DNA of 64,000 nt, taken from contig CAJYQL010000133.1 in assembly GCA_913776965.1 (NCBI GenBank), positions 1 through 64,000 of the forward strand. Direction: 5' to 3'. The notes below the pieces were generated by a model. It searched no databases. It worked only from the letters and a program-made list of their open reading frames with translations, and was not told the DNA's origin. Every line of letters begins with the position of its first letter. Positions within the stretch are counted from its first letter, which is position 1. This stretch comes from an uncultured Xylophilus sp. (GTDB taxonomy: Bacteria; Pseudomonadota; Gammaproteobacteria; Burkholderiales; Burkholderiaceae_C). A program made the position numbers and the translations under genes. This document shows positions 34,953-45,042 of this stretch, piece by piece.

Positions 34953-36191
34953 ATGAGCCAGCTCCCGCGCAAGACATTCGATCCCACGGCCCGCGGTCCG
35001 CTGGAAGGTCTGCGCGTCGTCGACATGAGCCGGCTGGTGGCCGGCAACATGCTGACGCTGCAGCTCGCGGACTTCGGTGCGGACGTGATCAAGGTCGAAC
35101 CGCCCGAAGGCGACTCGCTGCGCAACTTCAAGACCGAGGGACTCGACCTCTGGTGGAAGACCTACGCGCGCAACAAGCGCAGCGTGGGCATGGATCTGCG
35201 GCGCCCGGAGAGCATCGTTTTGCTGAAGCAGCTGATCGCCACCGCCGACGCGCTGGTCGAGAGCTTTCGCCCCGGCGTGCTGGAAGACATGGGTCTCGGT
35301 CCCGAGGTGCTGCTGGCGCTCAACCCACGGCTGGTCATCACCCGGATCTCCGGTTGGGGCCAGACCGGTCCCTACCGCCGCAAGCCCGGTTTCGGCACCC
35401 TGGTCGAGGGCTACAGCGGCTTCGCAGCGATGAACGGCTTCGAGGACCGGGAGCCGGTGCTGCCGCCGATGTTCCTCGGCGACATGACGACCGGCCTCTA
35501 CGGCGCCAGCGCGACTTTGACCGCGCTCTGGCACATCCAGGCCCATGGCGGCGGAGGCCAGGTGATCGATCTGTCGTTGTTCGAGCCTATGCTGTCGATC
35601 CTCGGACCGCAGGCGGCGAACTTCCGATTCACCGGCAAGCGCAAGCCGCGAACCGGCAGCCGTTCCAGCACCACGGCGCCGCGCAACGTCTACCGGACCG
35701 GCGACGGTCAATGGGTCTGCCTGTCCACCGCGTCCAACAGCATGGCACGACGGCTGTTCGAGGCGATCGGCCAAGCGTCGCTGCTCGACGATCCGCGCTT
35801 TGCGACCAATGCGGCACGGCTGCAGAACATCGAGACGGTCGACAGCGTTGTCGGCGACTTCGTGCGCAGCCGCACGCTGGCCGACAACCTCGCGTTCTTC
35901 GATTCAGCCGGGGTGACGATCGGACCGGTGCACGACGCAGGACAGGTACTGGACGACGACTGGGTCGCCGCGCGCGGAAGCCTGGTCGAAGTCGAAGACT
36001 CCGACCTGGGCAGCCTGCCGATGCACGACGTGCTGCCACGCCTGGGCAGCACGCCCGGGAGCTTGCGCCTGCAGGCACCGACGATCGGCCAGCACAACGC
36101 CGACATCCTGCGTCCGCTGACCGACGCTGCGACCTATGCCGTTCTGCTGTCCTCCGGCGCCCTGGTGGGCAGCCCGAGTATTGCGGTCTGA
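34953..36191 (+). CDS. CaiB/BaiF-family (type III) CoA-transferase
   Basis: A 412-residue enzyme of the class III CoA-transferase family, which moves CoA between carboxylic acids. The catalytic aspartate is D177 in FLGDMTTGLYGASA. The N-terminal Rossmann-like part reads LEGLRVVDMSRLVAGNMLTLQLADFGADVIKVE, in two stretches from about 18 to 50. The upstream TTAAGGAAACC gives a ribosome site. It is followed 26 bases later by a TfdA-type dioxygenase gene and shares a palindrome with the Bug transporter gene. This suggests uptake and CoA activation of an organic acid. Substrate unknown. Confidence 0.9.
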   Translation: MSQLPRKTFDPTARGPLEGLRVVDMSRLVAGNMLTLQLADFGADVIKVEPPEGDSLRNFKTEGLDLWWKTYARNKRSVGMDLRRPESIVLLKQLIATADALVESFRPGVLEDMGLGPEVLLALNPRLVITRISGWGQTGPYRRKPGFGTLVEGYSGFAAMNGFEDREPVLPPMFLGDMTTGLYGASATLTALWHIQAHGGGGQVIDLSLFEPMLSILGPQAANFRFTGKRKPRTGSRSSTTAPRNVYRTGDGQWVCLSTASNSMARRLFEAIGQASLLDDPRFATNAARLQNIETVDSVVGDFVRSRTLADNLAFFDSAGVTIGPVHDAGQVLDDDWVAARGSLVEVEDSDLGSLPMHDVLPRLGSTPGSLRLQAPTIGQHNADILRPLTDAATYAVLLSSGALVGSPSIAV

Positions 36192-36217
36192 AGATTCAAC
36201 CCACCAAGGAGATGACC

Positions 36218-37300
36218 ATGAATGCCCTCGGACAACCGATCCGCTCTCCCGGCGCCTGGAAGGGCCCGGATATCGACTGGACACAGCACGGGCTGCACGT
36301 GCTGAACGATGCCGAACTGCAGGAGATCGACGATGCGCTGCAACATCTGCTGTCGCTCGGCGATCTGGATTTTCCGGCCATCACCCGCGAGACCTTTCCC
36401 CTGCGGACCGTCGGCGCACTGATGGCATCGCTGCCCGAGCGCCTGCGCACCGGCTGCGGCTTCCTGATGCTGCGCGGCCTGCCGCGGGAGCGCTATTCCG
36501 ACGACGACATGGCGCGCATCTATTTCGGCCTGGGTGCCTACATCGGTACGCCGATGACGCAGTCCTACCTCGGCGATCTGCTGGGCCATGTGGTCAACGT
36601 AAGCGATTTCGAACCCAAATCGCGCGGCTACCGCAAGGGCGGCGGCCAGCTGATGCATACGGATTCCTGCGACATCATCGGCTTGATGTGCCTGCGCACC
36701 GCGATCTCCGGCGGTGCGAGCCGCATCTCCAGCGCGCTCACCGTGCACAACCACCTGCTGGAACATCACCCGGAGTCGCTCGAAATCCTGCGCCGCGGCC
36801 TCCACCTGAAGCGCACCGACGAGGACGGCCGGCGCGCGACCCGCACCTACAGCGAGGCGCCGGTACCCTTCTTCACGCAGCACGGCGAGGAAATCACCTG
36901 CTACCTGCCCACGGGCTACGCGCGTCTGGCGGAAAAGAGCGGCGCCCGACCTTTCAGCCAGGCGGAGTCCGACGCGCTGTACCACGCACGCAAGGCGGCC
37001 GCCTCGGAGGAGAACTACCTCGACATGGGCTTCAAGGAAGGCGATATCCAGTTTCTGAACAACCGCATGATGGTCCACGGTCGCACCGATTACGAAGACC
37101 ACCAGGAACTCGGCAAGCGCCGGCACCTGCTGCGCATGTGGCTCCGCGTGGCCTCCTGGCCTGCCATGCCGGCAGAGCAGGTGTTCCACACGGACGAGGA
37201 CATGCGCTTGTGGAGCACCAGCCGCCGGCCGCTGATGGAGCTGCCGTCGAACCATGACCGCGACCTGCTCGCCGGGGTCGCGGGTGCGATGGTGGAGTGA
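36218..37300 (+). CDS. TauD/TfdA-family Fe(II)/2-oxoglutarate-dependent dioxygenase
   Basis: A 360-residue enzyme. The iron ligands are visible as HTD (H147, D149) in LMHTDSCDI and the distal His H287 in NRMMVHGRTDYED, with an arginine for 2-oxoglutarate shortly after (R301-R306 region). The ATG at 36218 has AAGGAG 6 bases upstream; the ATG at 36212 touches the ribosome site and is less likely. Family members hydroxylate diverse acids (taurine, 2,4-D, butyrobetaine). Next to a CaiB-type CoA-transferase, a carboxylic acid substrate is likely. Confidence 0.88.
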   Translation: MNALGQPIRSPGAWKGPDIDWTQHGLHVLNDAELQEIDDALQHLLSLGDLDFPAITRETFPLRTVGALMASLPERLRTGCGFLMLRGLPRERYSDDDMARIYFGLGAYIGTPMTQSYLGDLLGHVVNVSDFEPKSRGYRKGGGQLMHTDSCDIIGLMCLRTAISGGASRISSALTVHNHLLEHHPESLEILRRGLHLKRTDEDGRRATRTYSEAPVPFFTQHGEEITCYLPTGYARLAEKSGARPFSQAESDALYHARKAAASEENYLDMGFKEGDIQFLNNRMMVHGRTDYEDHQELGKRRHLLRMWLRVASWPAMPAEQVFHTDEDMRLWSTSRRPLMELPSNHDRDLLAGVAGAMVE

Positions 37301-37321
37301 CGGGGCAGCAGCCCCATCGCC

Positions 37322-37972
37322 TCAGAGGATGCGGGCGAGGCTCGCGTCTAGGTATTCGGACGGCGCTCGGCGGAAGCCCGACCGGGCGTAGCGCTGCATC
37401 CGTCCGACCACGAAGGCGGTGAGCATCGATGCCTGGGCGGGGCTCCCGTCCTCGCCCTCACTGTCAGCATGTGCGCCGGCCCGCAGGCTCTGGCTGAGAG
37501 TGGCCTCGACCTTGTCGAAGAACAGGTTCATGCGTTGCTGCAACCGGTCGTTCTCGAACACCAGCGCATCGCCCACCATGACGCGCGTCATGCCGGGGTT
37601 GCGTTCGGAGAAGTGCAGCAGCATCGCGACGATCTGGGCCGCCTGCAGGGTGCCGACCCGTTCCTTTTCGAGGATCTGGTCGATCAGCGAGAACACCGAT
37701 TCCTCGATGAAGTCGATCAGCCCCTCGAACATCTGCGCCTTGCTGGCGAAGTGGCGGTACAGAGCGGCCTCGCTCACTTCCAGTCGCGCGGCCAGCGCTG
37801 CGGTGGTGACCCGGTCCGCACCGGGCTTTTCGAGCATGGCGGCCAGTGCCCGCAGGATCTGGATGCGCCGCTCGCCGGGCCGCGGGCGCTTGCGGGACAG
37901 GGTTGCAGCGGCCGCGGCAGCCCCGTCGGCCAGGTCAGCCGCGGGAAGAGAGGGAGTAAAAGCCTCGGACAT
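37322..37972 (-). CDS. slmA: SlmA-like nucleoid occlusion factor (TetR fold)
   Basis: A 216-residue TetR-family protein. The helix-turn-helix (VTTAALAARLEVSEAALYRHF, in two halves from about 55 to 75) and the segment LQQRMNLFFDKVEATL match SlmA. SlmA binds chromosomal sites and blocks FtsZ ring assembly over the nucleoid. The adjacency to argB is typical in Burkholderiales. The ATG at 37972 is chosen over an upstream open stretch lacking family sequence. The Ala-rich residues 10-25 are longer than in E. coli. Confidence 0.88.
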   Translation of the reverse strand: MSEAFTPSLPAADLADGAAAAAATLSRKRPRPGERRIQILRALAAMLEKPGADRVTTAALAARLEVSEAALYRHFASKAQMFEGLIDFIEESVFSLIDQILEKERVGTLQAAQIVAMLLHFSERNPGMTRVMVGDALVFENDRLQQRMNLFFDKVEATLSQSLRAGAHADSEGEDGSPAQASMLTAFVVGRMQRYARSGFRRAPSEYLDASLARIL

Positions 37973-38074
37973 CGTTGTAACCGTACGTAATGTCCGAAAT
38001 TCTCGCACAGCAACCCCGTCAGGAAGCTGTCGACCACTGTCGCATCGGCGCCTCACGGCGCCGACCTACACGCC

Positions 38075-39004
<930 letters not shown>

Positions 39005-40108
39005 TCAGCGCTGGATCCAGCCCGGCACCTTGAAGCGAACGATGGCCAAATAGGCGCCGACGTAGGTCACCACGAACAGCAGCGAAAAGCCGATGAGCAC
39101 CGGCGTGTTCTGCCAGAACACGACCGCCGGCACCACGGTCACCAGCGTGAAGCCCCAGAGATAGGGCGAGGTCCGGTTGTTGCGGCTCAGCAGTTGCCGG
39201 GCCTCGTCGTCGTGCAGCACCTGGCGCACGATGCGACGGAAGATGAGCTGGTGGAAATGCAGTGCGTCCGCCATACCCGGCGAACCGCCCCGGGCGGTCT
39301 TGCGGTAGATCGAGAACACCGTCTCCCAGACCGGATAGATCAGCAGCAGGACCGGGAACCACGGCGAGACCTGCGGATGGCGCTGCACCAGCAGCACGCA
39401 GGCCACCGCGATCACCACGCCCCACAGGTAGGCGCCACCGTCCCCCGCGAAGATCAGGCCGCGCGGGTAGTTCCACACCAGGAAGCCGGTCGTCGCACCG
39501 GCCAGGCACATCAGGAAGGCCGCCAGCGACCGGTCGCCCACCTGCAGCGCCACGTGGGCGATCGCCAGACAGACCAGCAGTGCGACCGTGCCGGCCAGGC
39601 CGTTGTAGCCGTCGATGATGTTGAAGGCGTGGGGCAGGCCGGCGACGGCCACGACCGCCAGCACGACGCCGAGCATCGGCAAGGCCGCAAGCACCGGATC
39701 GATGAACGGCAGACCGAGACGGGTCACCGCGATGCCCAACAACAGACAGGCCAAGCCACCGGACGCGGCCGTCAGTGCCAAGCGGTACCGGACGGGCAGG
39801 CGCTGCGTGAGGTCTTCGACTACACCGGTGACAACGGCCGGCGTCAGCACCAGCAGCCACATCATCACGTCGCGCCAGCCGATGCGCAGGTTCAAAGGCA
39901 GAACGGAGCCGTCCAGAGCGGTCCCGAGCAGCCACGCCAGCGCCATCGCGCCGGCGATGGCGACTCCGCCCAGCCGCGGAACCGCTCCCTGATGGAACCG
40001 CTGCGGCAGATCCGTGCCGTACGCGGCCGCGTGCCGGTGCCGCATCCGCAGCACCCAGACGCTGCCGATGAAGGAAAACACGAACGCCAGCAGCGTCAGG
40101 ACGACCAT
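39005..40108 (-). CDS. WecA/MraY-like polyprenyl-phosphate sugar-phosphate transferase
   Basis: A 367-residue integral membrane protein with about 10-11 helices. The cytosolic motifs of the family are seen: QRFHQGAVPRLGGVAI near the N-terminus, FNIIDGYNGLAG in the middle, and LIFAGDGGAYLWG plus HFHQLIF later. These enzymes load a sugar-1-phosphate onto undecaprenyl phosphate, starting O-antigen, capsule or glycan synthesis. The ATG at 40108 begins the first helix. It follows SapC by 31 bases in the same direction as the secretion locus, so it may supply a glycan for a surface or secreted protein. Confidence 0.82.
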   Translation of the reverse strand: MVVLTLLAFVFSFIGSVWVLRMRHRHAAAYGTDLPQRFHQGAVPRLGGVAIAGAMALAWLLGTALDGSVLPLNLRIGWRDVMMWLLVLTPAVVTGVVEDLTQRLPVRYRLALTAASGGLACLLLGIAVTRLGLPFIDPVLAALPMLGVVLAVVAVAGLPHAFNIIDGYNGLAGTVALLVCLAIAHVALQVGDRSLAAFLMCLAGATTGFLVWNYPRGLIFAGDGGAYLWGVVIAVACVLLVQRHPQVSPWFPVLLLIYPVWETVFSIYRKTARGGSPGMADALHFHQLIFRRIVRQVLHDDEARQLLSRNNRTSPYLWGFTLVTVVPAVVFWQNTPVLIGFSLLFVVTYVGAYLAIVRFKVPGWIQR

Positions 40109-40139
40109 GGCATCGCCTCGTGCCCTGGACCGGCGGCCA

Positions 40140-40925
40140 TCAGTTGAACTTGATGGTATCGCCGGAGAAGCCCATGCCCAGCCCGTCCAGCGCAGTGGGC
40201 GCCGGCGCCTGGCTGGCCAGTTGCCGGGCCTGCAGTGCAGCGGCGGCGGGCAACTGGTCGAGCCGGCCGGCTGCGAAGATTTGCGCATAGGCGAGCGTCA
40301 GGCCCCCGGCATCGCGCAGCGCCGCGAGCGCCGTGGCATCGAGCGTCTGGATGGCAGCTTCGTCTACCCGGAACAGGCCTTCCACCATCCGGATACCCGT
40401 GTCGCTTTTCAGTTCGATCTTCCACGGCACGATCAAGCCGGCGGCCGCGATCGCGTCGACCGCCCGCTGGGTCACCAGCCGGCTGTTTTCGACCTGGACC
40501 AGGAAATTCAGCATGTCGCGCGTCACCGCGGCAGGCTGCCCTGCATCGTCGAAGAACGGGTTGCCCTGTCCGGCCGCGACGATCCAGTCGCTGTCTTCGT
40601 GGACGCACAACACCGATTGTTCGGCGTCCTGCGGACGTACCAGCTTGAAGGGATAAGCGCGCACGGCAGCGGGCACGTAGGCGCCGTTCCACCGTCCATC
40701 GGGCCCGATGAAAAGATTGGATCCCGGCTGCAAGGAGGTCAGCGCCACCAGTTGCCAACCGGCACCTTCCGGCACGAAGGCGAGCGGCAGGCTCGGCACG
40801 AGCCGGCCCAGTTCGGCAGCGACCACCGGGATCAGGTGGGAGGCCGCAGCGACGCGGAAGTGCCCCGGGTTTTTCCAGGAACGGCCTGCGAAATGTTCGG
40901 GGGTGACGGCTTTGAGTTCGGACAT
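40140..40925 (-). CDS. SapC family protein
   Basis: A 261-residue protein matching the SapC family. The N-terminal WKNPGHFRVAAASHLIPVVAAEL, with FVPEGAGWQLVALTSL and the later EDSDWIVAAGQGNPFF, are its usual landmarks. SapC was named from the Campylobacter fetus S-layer locus, where it lies beside a type I secretion system (SapDEF). It is found near secretion genes in many proteobacteria, with no known biochemical role. It has no signal peptide, so it is cytoplasmic. The setting beside a secretion and glycosyltransferase array repeats the theme. Confidence 0.85.
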   Translation of the reverse strand: MSELKAVTPEHFAGRSWKNPGHFRVAAASHLIPVVAAELGRLVPSLPLAFVPEGAGWQLVALTSLQPGSNLFIGPDGRWNGAYVPAAVRAYPFKLVRPQDAEQSVLCVHEDSDWIVAAGQGNPFFDDAGQPAAVTRDMLNFLVQVENSRLVTQRAVDAIAAAGLIVPWKIELKSDTGIRMVEGLFRVDEAAIQTLDATALAALRDAGGLTLAYAQIFAAGRLDQLPAAAALQARQLASQAPAPTALDGLGMGFSGDTIKFN

Positions 40926-41014
40926 CGTGGGGCGGTTCAGCCGTGGTACGGTCGGTGGATCAGCGGCCGGCGCGACGAGGGCGAAAAGTGCCGTGCGCCG
41001 GCCAGCGCCCGATT

Positions 41015-42253
41015 CTAAGAGGCGCTACCGGCGCCGGCGAGCGCATGGACCCACGCCACCTGACGCGGCAGGCAGACGGCCTGCAGGTCGTACTCCTGTT
41101 GCGCGTGCCGGCGCGCCGCCGCTCCGAGGCGGGCGCGCTCGTCCGGCTGTTCCAGCAATTCGCAGACCGTCTCCACCAGCGCACGACCGTCGAAGAAGTC
41201 GACCAGGCGCCCGGTCCGGCCGTCCACGATCGCTTCGGTCAGCGGCTGCGTGCGGCTCGCGACGATCGCACAGCCGATGCTCATCGCCTCCAGCAGGCTC
41301 CACGACAGCACGAACGGGTAGGTCCAGTACACATGCACCGTGGACAGCTGCAGCAGCGCCACGAAGGACGCATAGGGAATGTTGCCGAGAAAATGCACAC
41401 GGGCAGGATCGATGGTGCCGCGGACTTCCTCCAGAAAAATGCCCTTCCAGGTCCGTCCGGCAGGCGGCTGCGCACCGTAGCTCACGTCGTCGCCCCCGAC
41501 GAGCAGGACGCGCGCCTTCGGCCGGCGGCGCAGCAGCTCCGGCAAGGCCCGCATGAACACGTGGTAGCCGCGGTACGGCTCCAGGTTGCGGTTCACGAAG
41601 GTGATGATTTCGTCCTGCCGGCTCAAGCGCAGCGTGCCGCCGAGCGTCAGCTGGATGTCGGGTGCAGGCTGCAGCGCCTCGGTGTCGATACCGTCGTGGA
41701 CGACCGTGATCCTGTCGCGGAAAGGCGTTGGAAAAGTGCTGCGCTGCCAATGGGTCGGTGCGATGCCGCCTTGGGCGCGCGCCATGTGCAGCACGTTGTT
41801 GACGTTCTTCAGGTGGAGCCGGCAGACCTCGCCCGGATCGCTGCTGGCAAATTCCGGATCGAAGCCGACGTCCGCACCTTCGGCACGGTAGAAGAATTCG
41901 CAGTAGATGCCGAGCCGTGCGGACGGCCAGACGTCGCAGAGGAACAGGCTTTCTCCCCAACCCGGATGGGCGACGACCACATCGGGCACGAACCCCTGTG
42001 CACGCAGTTCCAGCGCCGCCCGGAAGGCCGCTTCGGCCCGGATCGCCTTGGTCTCGAAATCGACCGCCCAGGGATGGATGCCGGGCGTGCTTCCGCGCGC
42101 GGGCCGATAGCGCAACAACCGTACGCCGGCCCACGTCTCGTCGCCTCCCGGCTGCATCGTCATCGCCACGACCTCGTGGCCCTGTGCTGCGAGGGCGGGC
42201 GCCAGATGCCGGAACTGGCCCGGAAAATTCTGGTGAACGAAAAGAACCTTCAT
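41015..42253 (-). CDS. Family 4 glycosyltransferase
   Basis: A 412-residue GT-B glycosyltransferase. The N-terminus KVLFVHQNFPGQFRHLAPAL belongs to the Glyco_trans_4 group 3-like domain, and the C-terminal GT4 domain (about 215-390) carries the donor-binding FVLSWSLLEAMSIGCAIVAS with its glutamates. It is soluble, without membrane helices. The start codon overlaps the stop of the protease gene (42250-42253), so the enzyme is made together with a secreted protein that could be its acceptor. That link is inference. Confidence 0.88.
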   Translation of the reverse strand: MKVLFVHQNFPGQFRHLAPALAAQGHEVVAMTMQPGGDETWAGVRLLRYRPARGSTPGIHPWAVDFETKAIRAEAAFRAALELRAQGFVPDVVVAHPGWGESLFLCDVWPSARLGIYCEFFYRAEGADVGFDPEFASSDPGEVCRLHLKNVNNVLHMARAQGGIAPTHWQRSTFPTPFRDRITVVHDGIDTEALQPAPDIQLTLGGTLRLSRQDEIITFVNRNLEPYRGYHVFMRALPELLRRRPKARVLLVGGDDVSYGAQPPAGRTWKGIFLEEVRGTIDPARVHFLGNIPYASFVALLQLSTVHVYWTYPFVLSWSLLEAMSIGCAIVASRTQPLTEAIVDGRTGRLVDFFDGRALVETVCELLEQPDERARLGAAARRHAQQEYDLQAVCLPRQVAWVHALAGAGSAS

Positions 42254-43548
42254 CCGAGGTAGGCGAGTCCGGTCTGGGACAGACCTACCAGATCGACGTG
42301 GCTGGCATTCTGCGGAAGCTGGGCTGCCGCAGCCAGTAGCTGGGCCTGCGTGGTCGCCCCACCCTGCAACGCACCGACGTAAGTCTGCACCGCGTCAGCC
42401 GGCGCTTCCGAACCGAAAACGCTGCGCCACACCTGCCGCACGAAGGTCGCATCGTCGGCGCCGCCGGCAGTCTGCGCCATGAAGCCGATGCGGATCACGG
42501 TTTCGGCACCCTGCGCGAGCGAATGGCCCGCATCGAAGTACGAGAGAAATGCCCCGACCAGCCCTCGGTTCTGGAACGCGGCCGTACCCGCGACGGCGCC
42601 CAGCATCAACGCGGCCTTGCCCGCGTTGCCGGACAGGTCAAAAGCCCAGGCGCCGTCCGCAAACCGCAGGCGCTCCACCGACACCAGGTCGTCGATGCCG
42701 CTGCCGGCGGTGGCGTTGCCTGTCACCGTCCACCCGGTGGACGATGGCGCGAGTCGATAGTCGGCCCGCGCGTAGTCGTAGGTCACGCTGTCGATGGCAG
42801 ACGTTCCGTAGAAACTGTCGCGGCCGACACCGCCCCGGAACGAGAAGCCGGTCGCCATCCCGCCCAGCAGACTGTCGTTGGCCGCCACGGCCGAGGCCAG
42901 CCACTGCGCCGTGCCGGTACCGAACAACCCGGCGTAGGTGGACTGGGTGAAGGTGGTGTTGCCGGCCGACGCGATCCCCAGCACCTGCGCCTTGCCGTCG
43001 GCACCGGTCGTCAGCAGCGGCCCACCCGACGATCCAGGGCCGAGCGCCGTTCCGATCTGATAGACGCCTGCCCCGTTGGCCGGACTCGCATAGGCGACTT
43101 CGGCCATCAGGCCGGTGCCGCGGCCGGGGTAGCCCGCAAGCGTGGCGCTGCCGGCGACGCGGGCCGACGACGTGGCGAGGATCCCGGTGACGTCACCGAT
43201 CCGGGATTGCAAACCGATCAGCGCCAGATCGCCTTGCGATTCCGTGGCGGCGAGGTAGCCATCGCCATCCAGGTCCCAGTTGGCGGCACGCCCGGACAGG
43301 CTCACCACGTTGCTGTAGACCCCATAGGGCGTATCCAGAACGGGCCGGGTATCGGCCCCGGGAAATATGTCGATCTTCCGGGCCCAGCCCCCACGCGCCT
43401 GGTCGTAGACCACATGCATCGCCGTGAGCACGTCGTTGGCCCCCACGACCACACCCGACGCCCCGCTACGGGTGCCGTCCGACCATTCGCATCGGATGTA
43501 GCAGACGGCGCTGTAGGGCTGGCTCGTGCGGGCGGTGATCTCGAACAT
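42250..43548 (-). CDS. Type I-secreted trypsin-like serine protease with RTX-like segment and DUF4214-like tail
   Basis: A 432-residue protein with no signal peptide. The trypsin-like domain (about 12-225) has a complete triad: H45 in LTAMHVV, D107 in GDLALIG and S174 in GPGSSGGPLL. A short linker carries one RTX-like unit (GGVGRDSFYG, about 239-248), followed by DDLVSVERLRFADGAWAFDL, a pattern typical just after RTX repeats in type I substrates. The last 120 residues resemble DUF4214 (FVRQVWRSVFGSEAPADAVQTY). The C-terminal end NASHVDLVGLSQTGLAYLG may contain the export signal. It lies 64 bases after the HlyD adaptor gene and overlaps the glycosyltransferase start. Its target is unknown. Confidence 0.85.
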   Translation of the reverse strand: MFEITARTSQPYSAVCYIRCEWSDGTRSGASGVVVGANDVLTAMHVVYDQARGGWARKIDIFPGADTRPVLDTPYGVYSNVVSLSGRAANWDLDGDGYLAATESQGDLALIGLQSRIGDVTGILATSSARVAGSATLAGYPGRGTGLMAEVAYASPANGAGVYQIGTALGPGSSGGPLLTTGADGKAQVLGIASAGNTTFTQSTYAGLFGTGTAQWLASAVAANDSLLGGMATGFSFRGGVGRDSFYGTSAIDSVTYDYARADYRLAPSSTGWTVTGNATAGSGIDDLVSVERLRFADGAWAFDLSGNAGKAALMLGAVAGTAAFQNRGLVGAFLSYFDAGHSLAQGAETVIRIGFMAQTAGGADDATFVRQVWRSVFGSEAPADAVQTYVGALQGGATTQAQLLAAAAQLPQNASHVDLVGLSQTGLAYLG

Positions 43549-43612
43549 GGCGGCGCTCTGCGTAAAAAACAGGCATTGTCATCGCGGGAAGATGTCCCCG
43601 CGAGGGCAGGCC

Positions 43613-44989
43613 CTATTCTTCCTTCATCGAGGCCGCCATCCGCTTGGTCAGCGGATGCAGCAGGTAGGTCAGGAACGACCGTTCGCCGGTCTTGAACACC
43701 ACCTCCACCGGCATGCCGGGCTGCAGGGTGCGCTTGCCCAGCTCCTTCATGCCCTCGGGCGTGACCGCGACGCGGGCGAGGTAGTAGGACATGTTGGTCT
43801 GCGGCTCGGTCAGCAGGTCACCCGAGATCGACTGCACCTTGCCCTGCACCACCAGCTGCGGCGAATGCGCGAACGAGGAGAAGCGCACGTCCACCTCTTC
43901 GTTGGGCTGCACCCGGTCGATCATGTGCGGCGCCACGCGGACTTCGAGCAGCAGGTTCTCGTCGGCCGGCACGATGTCCATGATCTTCTGACCCGGCGGG
44001 ATCACGCCGCCGACCGACTGGAACGCGAGGCCGACGACCTGGCCCGCAGCGGGCGCCTTGATCTCGGTCCGGCCGAAATCGTCGCGGACGGCGCGGATGC
44101 GTTCGGCATCGGACTGCACTTCGCGGGTCACGTCGGCGAGCTGCGACTCGACTTCCTTGCGGTATTCCTGGCGGCGGGCGATCGCGCGCTGCCGCAGCTC
44201 GGCGATCGCGGACTGCGCCCGGGCGGTGTTGCCCTGCAGTTCGATCATCGCGGTGTTCGACTCGGCGAGCTGGCGGTCGAGTTCCAGTTGGCGGTTGCGC
44301 GGCACGTAGCCCTCGGTCACCAGGCCGCGGGTGTTGGATACCTGCTCCTGTAGCAGCACCTGCTGCTCCTTGCGGCTGGACTGCATGCCCCGGTAGGCCT
44401 GCAGCAGACTCTCCTGGCCCCGGATGCTTTCCTCGAGCGACTGCAGGTCAGCCTGCAATGCGGACCGGCGCGAAAAGAACAGCTGTTCCTGGGTCGCCAT
44501 CTGCTGGCGGATCAGCGGATCGCCGGCGGCTTCCTTGAGGTCCGAGTGGAAGGTGATGGTCGACTGGCCGGCCTGCTCGGCCTGCAGGCGGCCCTGCATG
44601 GCCCGCAGGCCGAGGTAGCGCTGCCGGACCGCCTCGTAGTTGGACCGCGCGACCGCATCGTCGAGGCGGATCAGTACTTGGCCTTCGGTGACCCGGTCGC
44701 CCTCCTTCACCAGCACTTCGCGCACGATGCCGCCGGTCAGGTGCTGCACCGCCTTGCGTTTGGTGTCGATCGCCACCACGCCGGCAGCCGGCACGCCCTC
44801 GTCGAGCGGCGCGAAGGCGGCCCAGGCCAGGAAGCCGCCGAAGCCGATCGCAAGCGCCCACAGGCCGATGCGGCCCGCGCGGCGTGCGTCCGACGGCAGC
44901 TGGCGCTCGACGTCGACGAGTTCCGATGCGGCAGGGCCGTGGGCGGCCAGGGCATTCGGCGGAAAGGGCAGTTGGTCTTTTTTGTCCAT
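43613..44989 (-). CDS. HlyD-family type I secretion adaptor (membrane fusion protein)
   Basis: A 458-residue periplasmic adaptor. A short cytosolic N-terminus is followed by one membrane helix (about 43-63), a lipoyl/barrel region, long coiled coils (about 150-300), and the C-terminal barrel with DIVPADENLLLEVRVAPHMID. The latter is a hallmark of PrtE/HlyD-type adaptors. The ATG at 44989 gives the family-typical N-terminus. It would link the ABC pair to a TolC-like outer-membrane protein, which is not encoded here. Confidence 0.92.
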   Translation of the reverse strand: MDKKDQLPFPPNALAAHGPAASELVDVERQLPSDARRAGRIGLWALAIGFGGFLAWAAFAPLDEGVPAAGVVAIDTKRKAVQHLTGGIVREVLVKEGDRVTEGQVLIRLDDAVARSNYEAVRQRYLGLRAMQGRLQAEQAGQSTITFHSDLKEAAGDPLIRQQMATQEQLFFSRRSALQADLQSLEESIRGQESLLQAYRGMQSSRKEQQVLLQEQVSNTRGLVTEGYVPRNRQLELDRQLAESNTAMIELQGNTARAQSAIAELRQRAIARRQEYRKEVESQLADVTREVQSDAERIRAVRDDFGRTEIKAPAAGQVVGLAFQSVGGVIPPGQKIMDIVPADENLLLEVRVAPHMIDRVQPNEEVDVRFSSFAHSPQLVVQGKVQSISGDLLTEPQTNMSYYLARVAVTPEGMKELGKRTLQPGMPVEVVFKTGERSFLTYLLHPLTKRMAASMKEE

Positions 44990-45042
44990 GACGGGACCCA
45001 GCAAATGGCGGAAAACGGAAGGAAGAAGGTGAGAGCCGCGCC

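Noticed and set aside
37973-38074. A GTAACCGTACGTAA stretch before slmA as a SlmA binding site
   Set aside because: It shows only the CGTACG core and not the GTGAGTACTCAC-type site known for SlmA.
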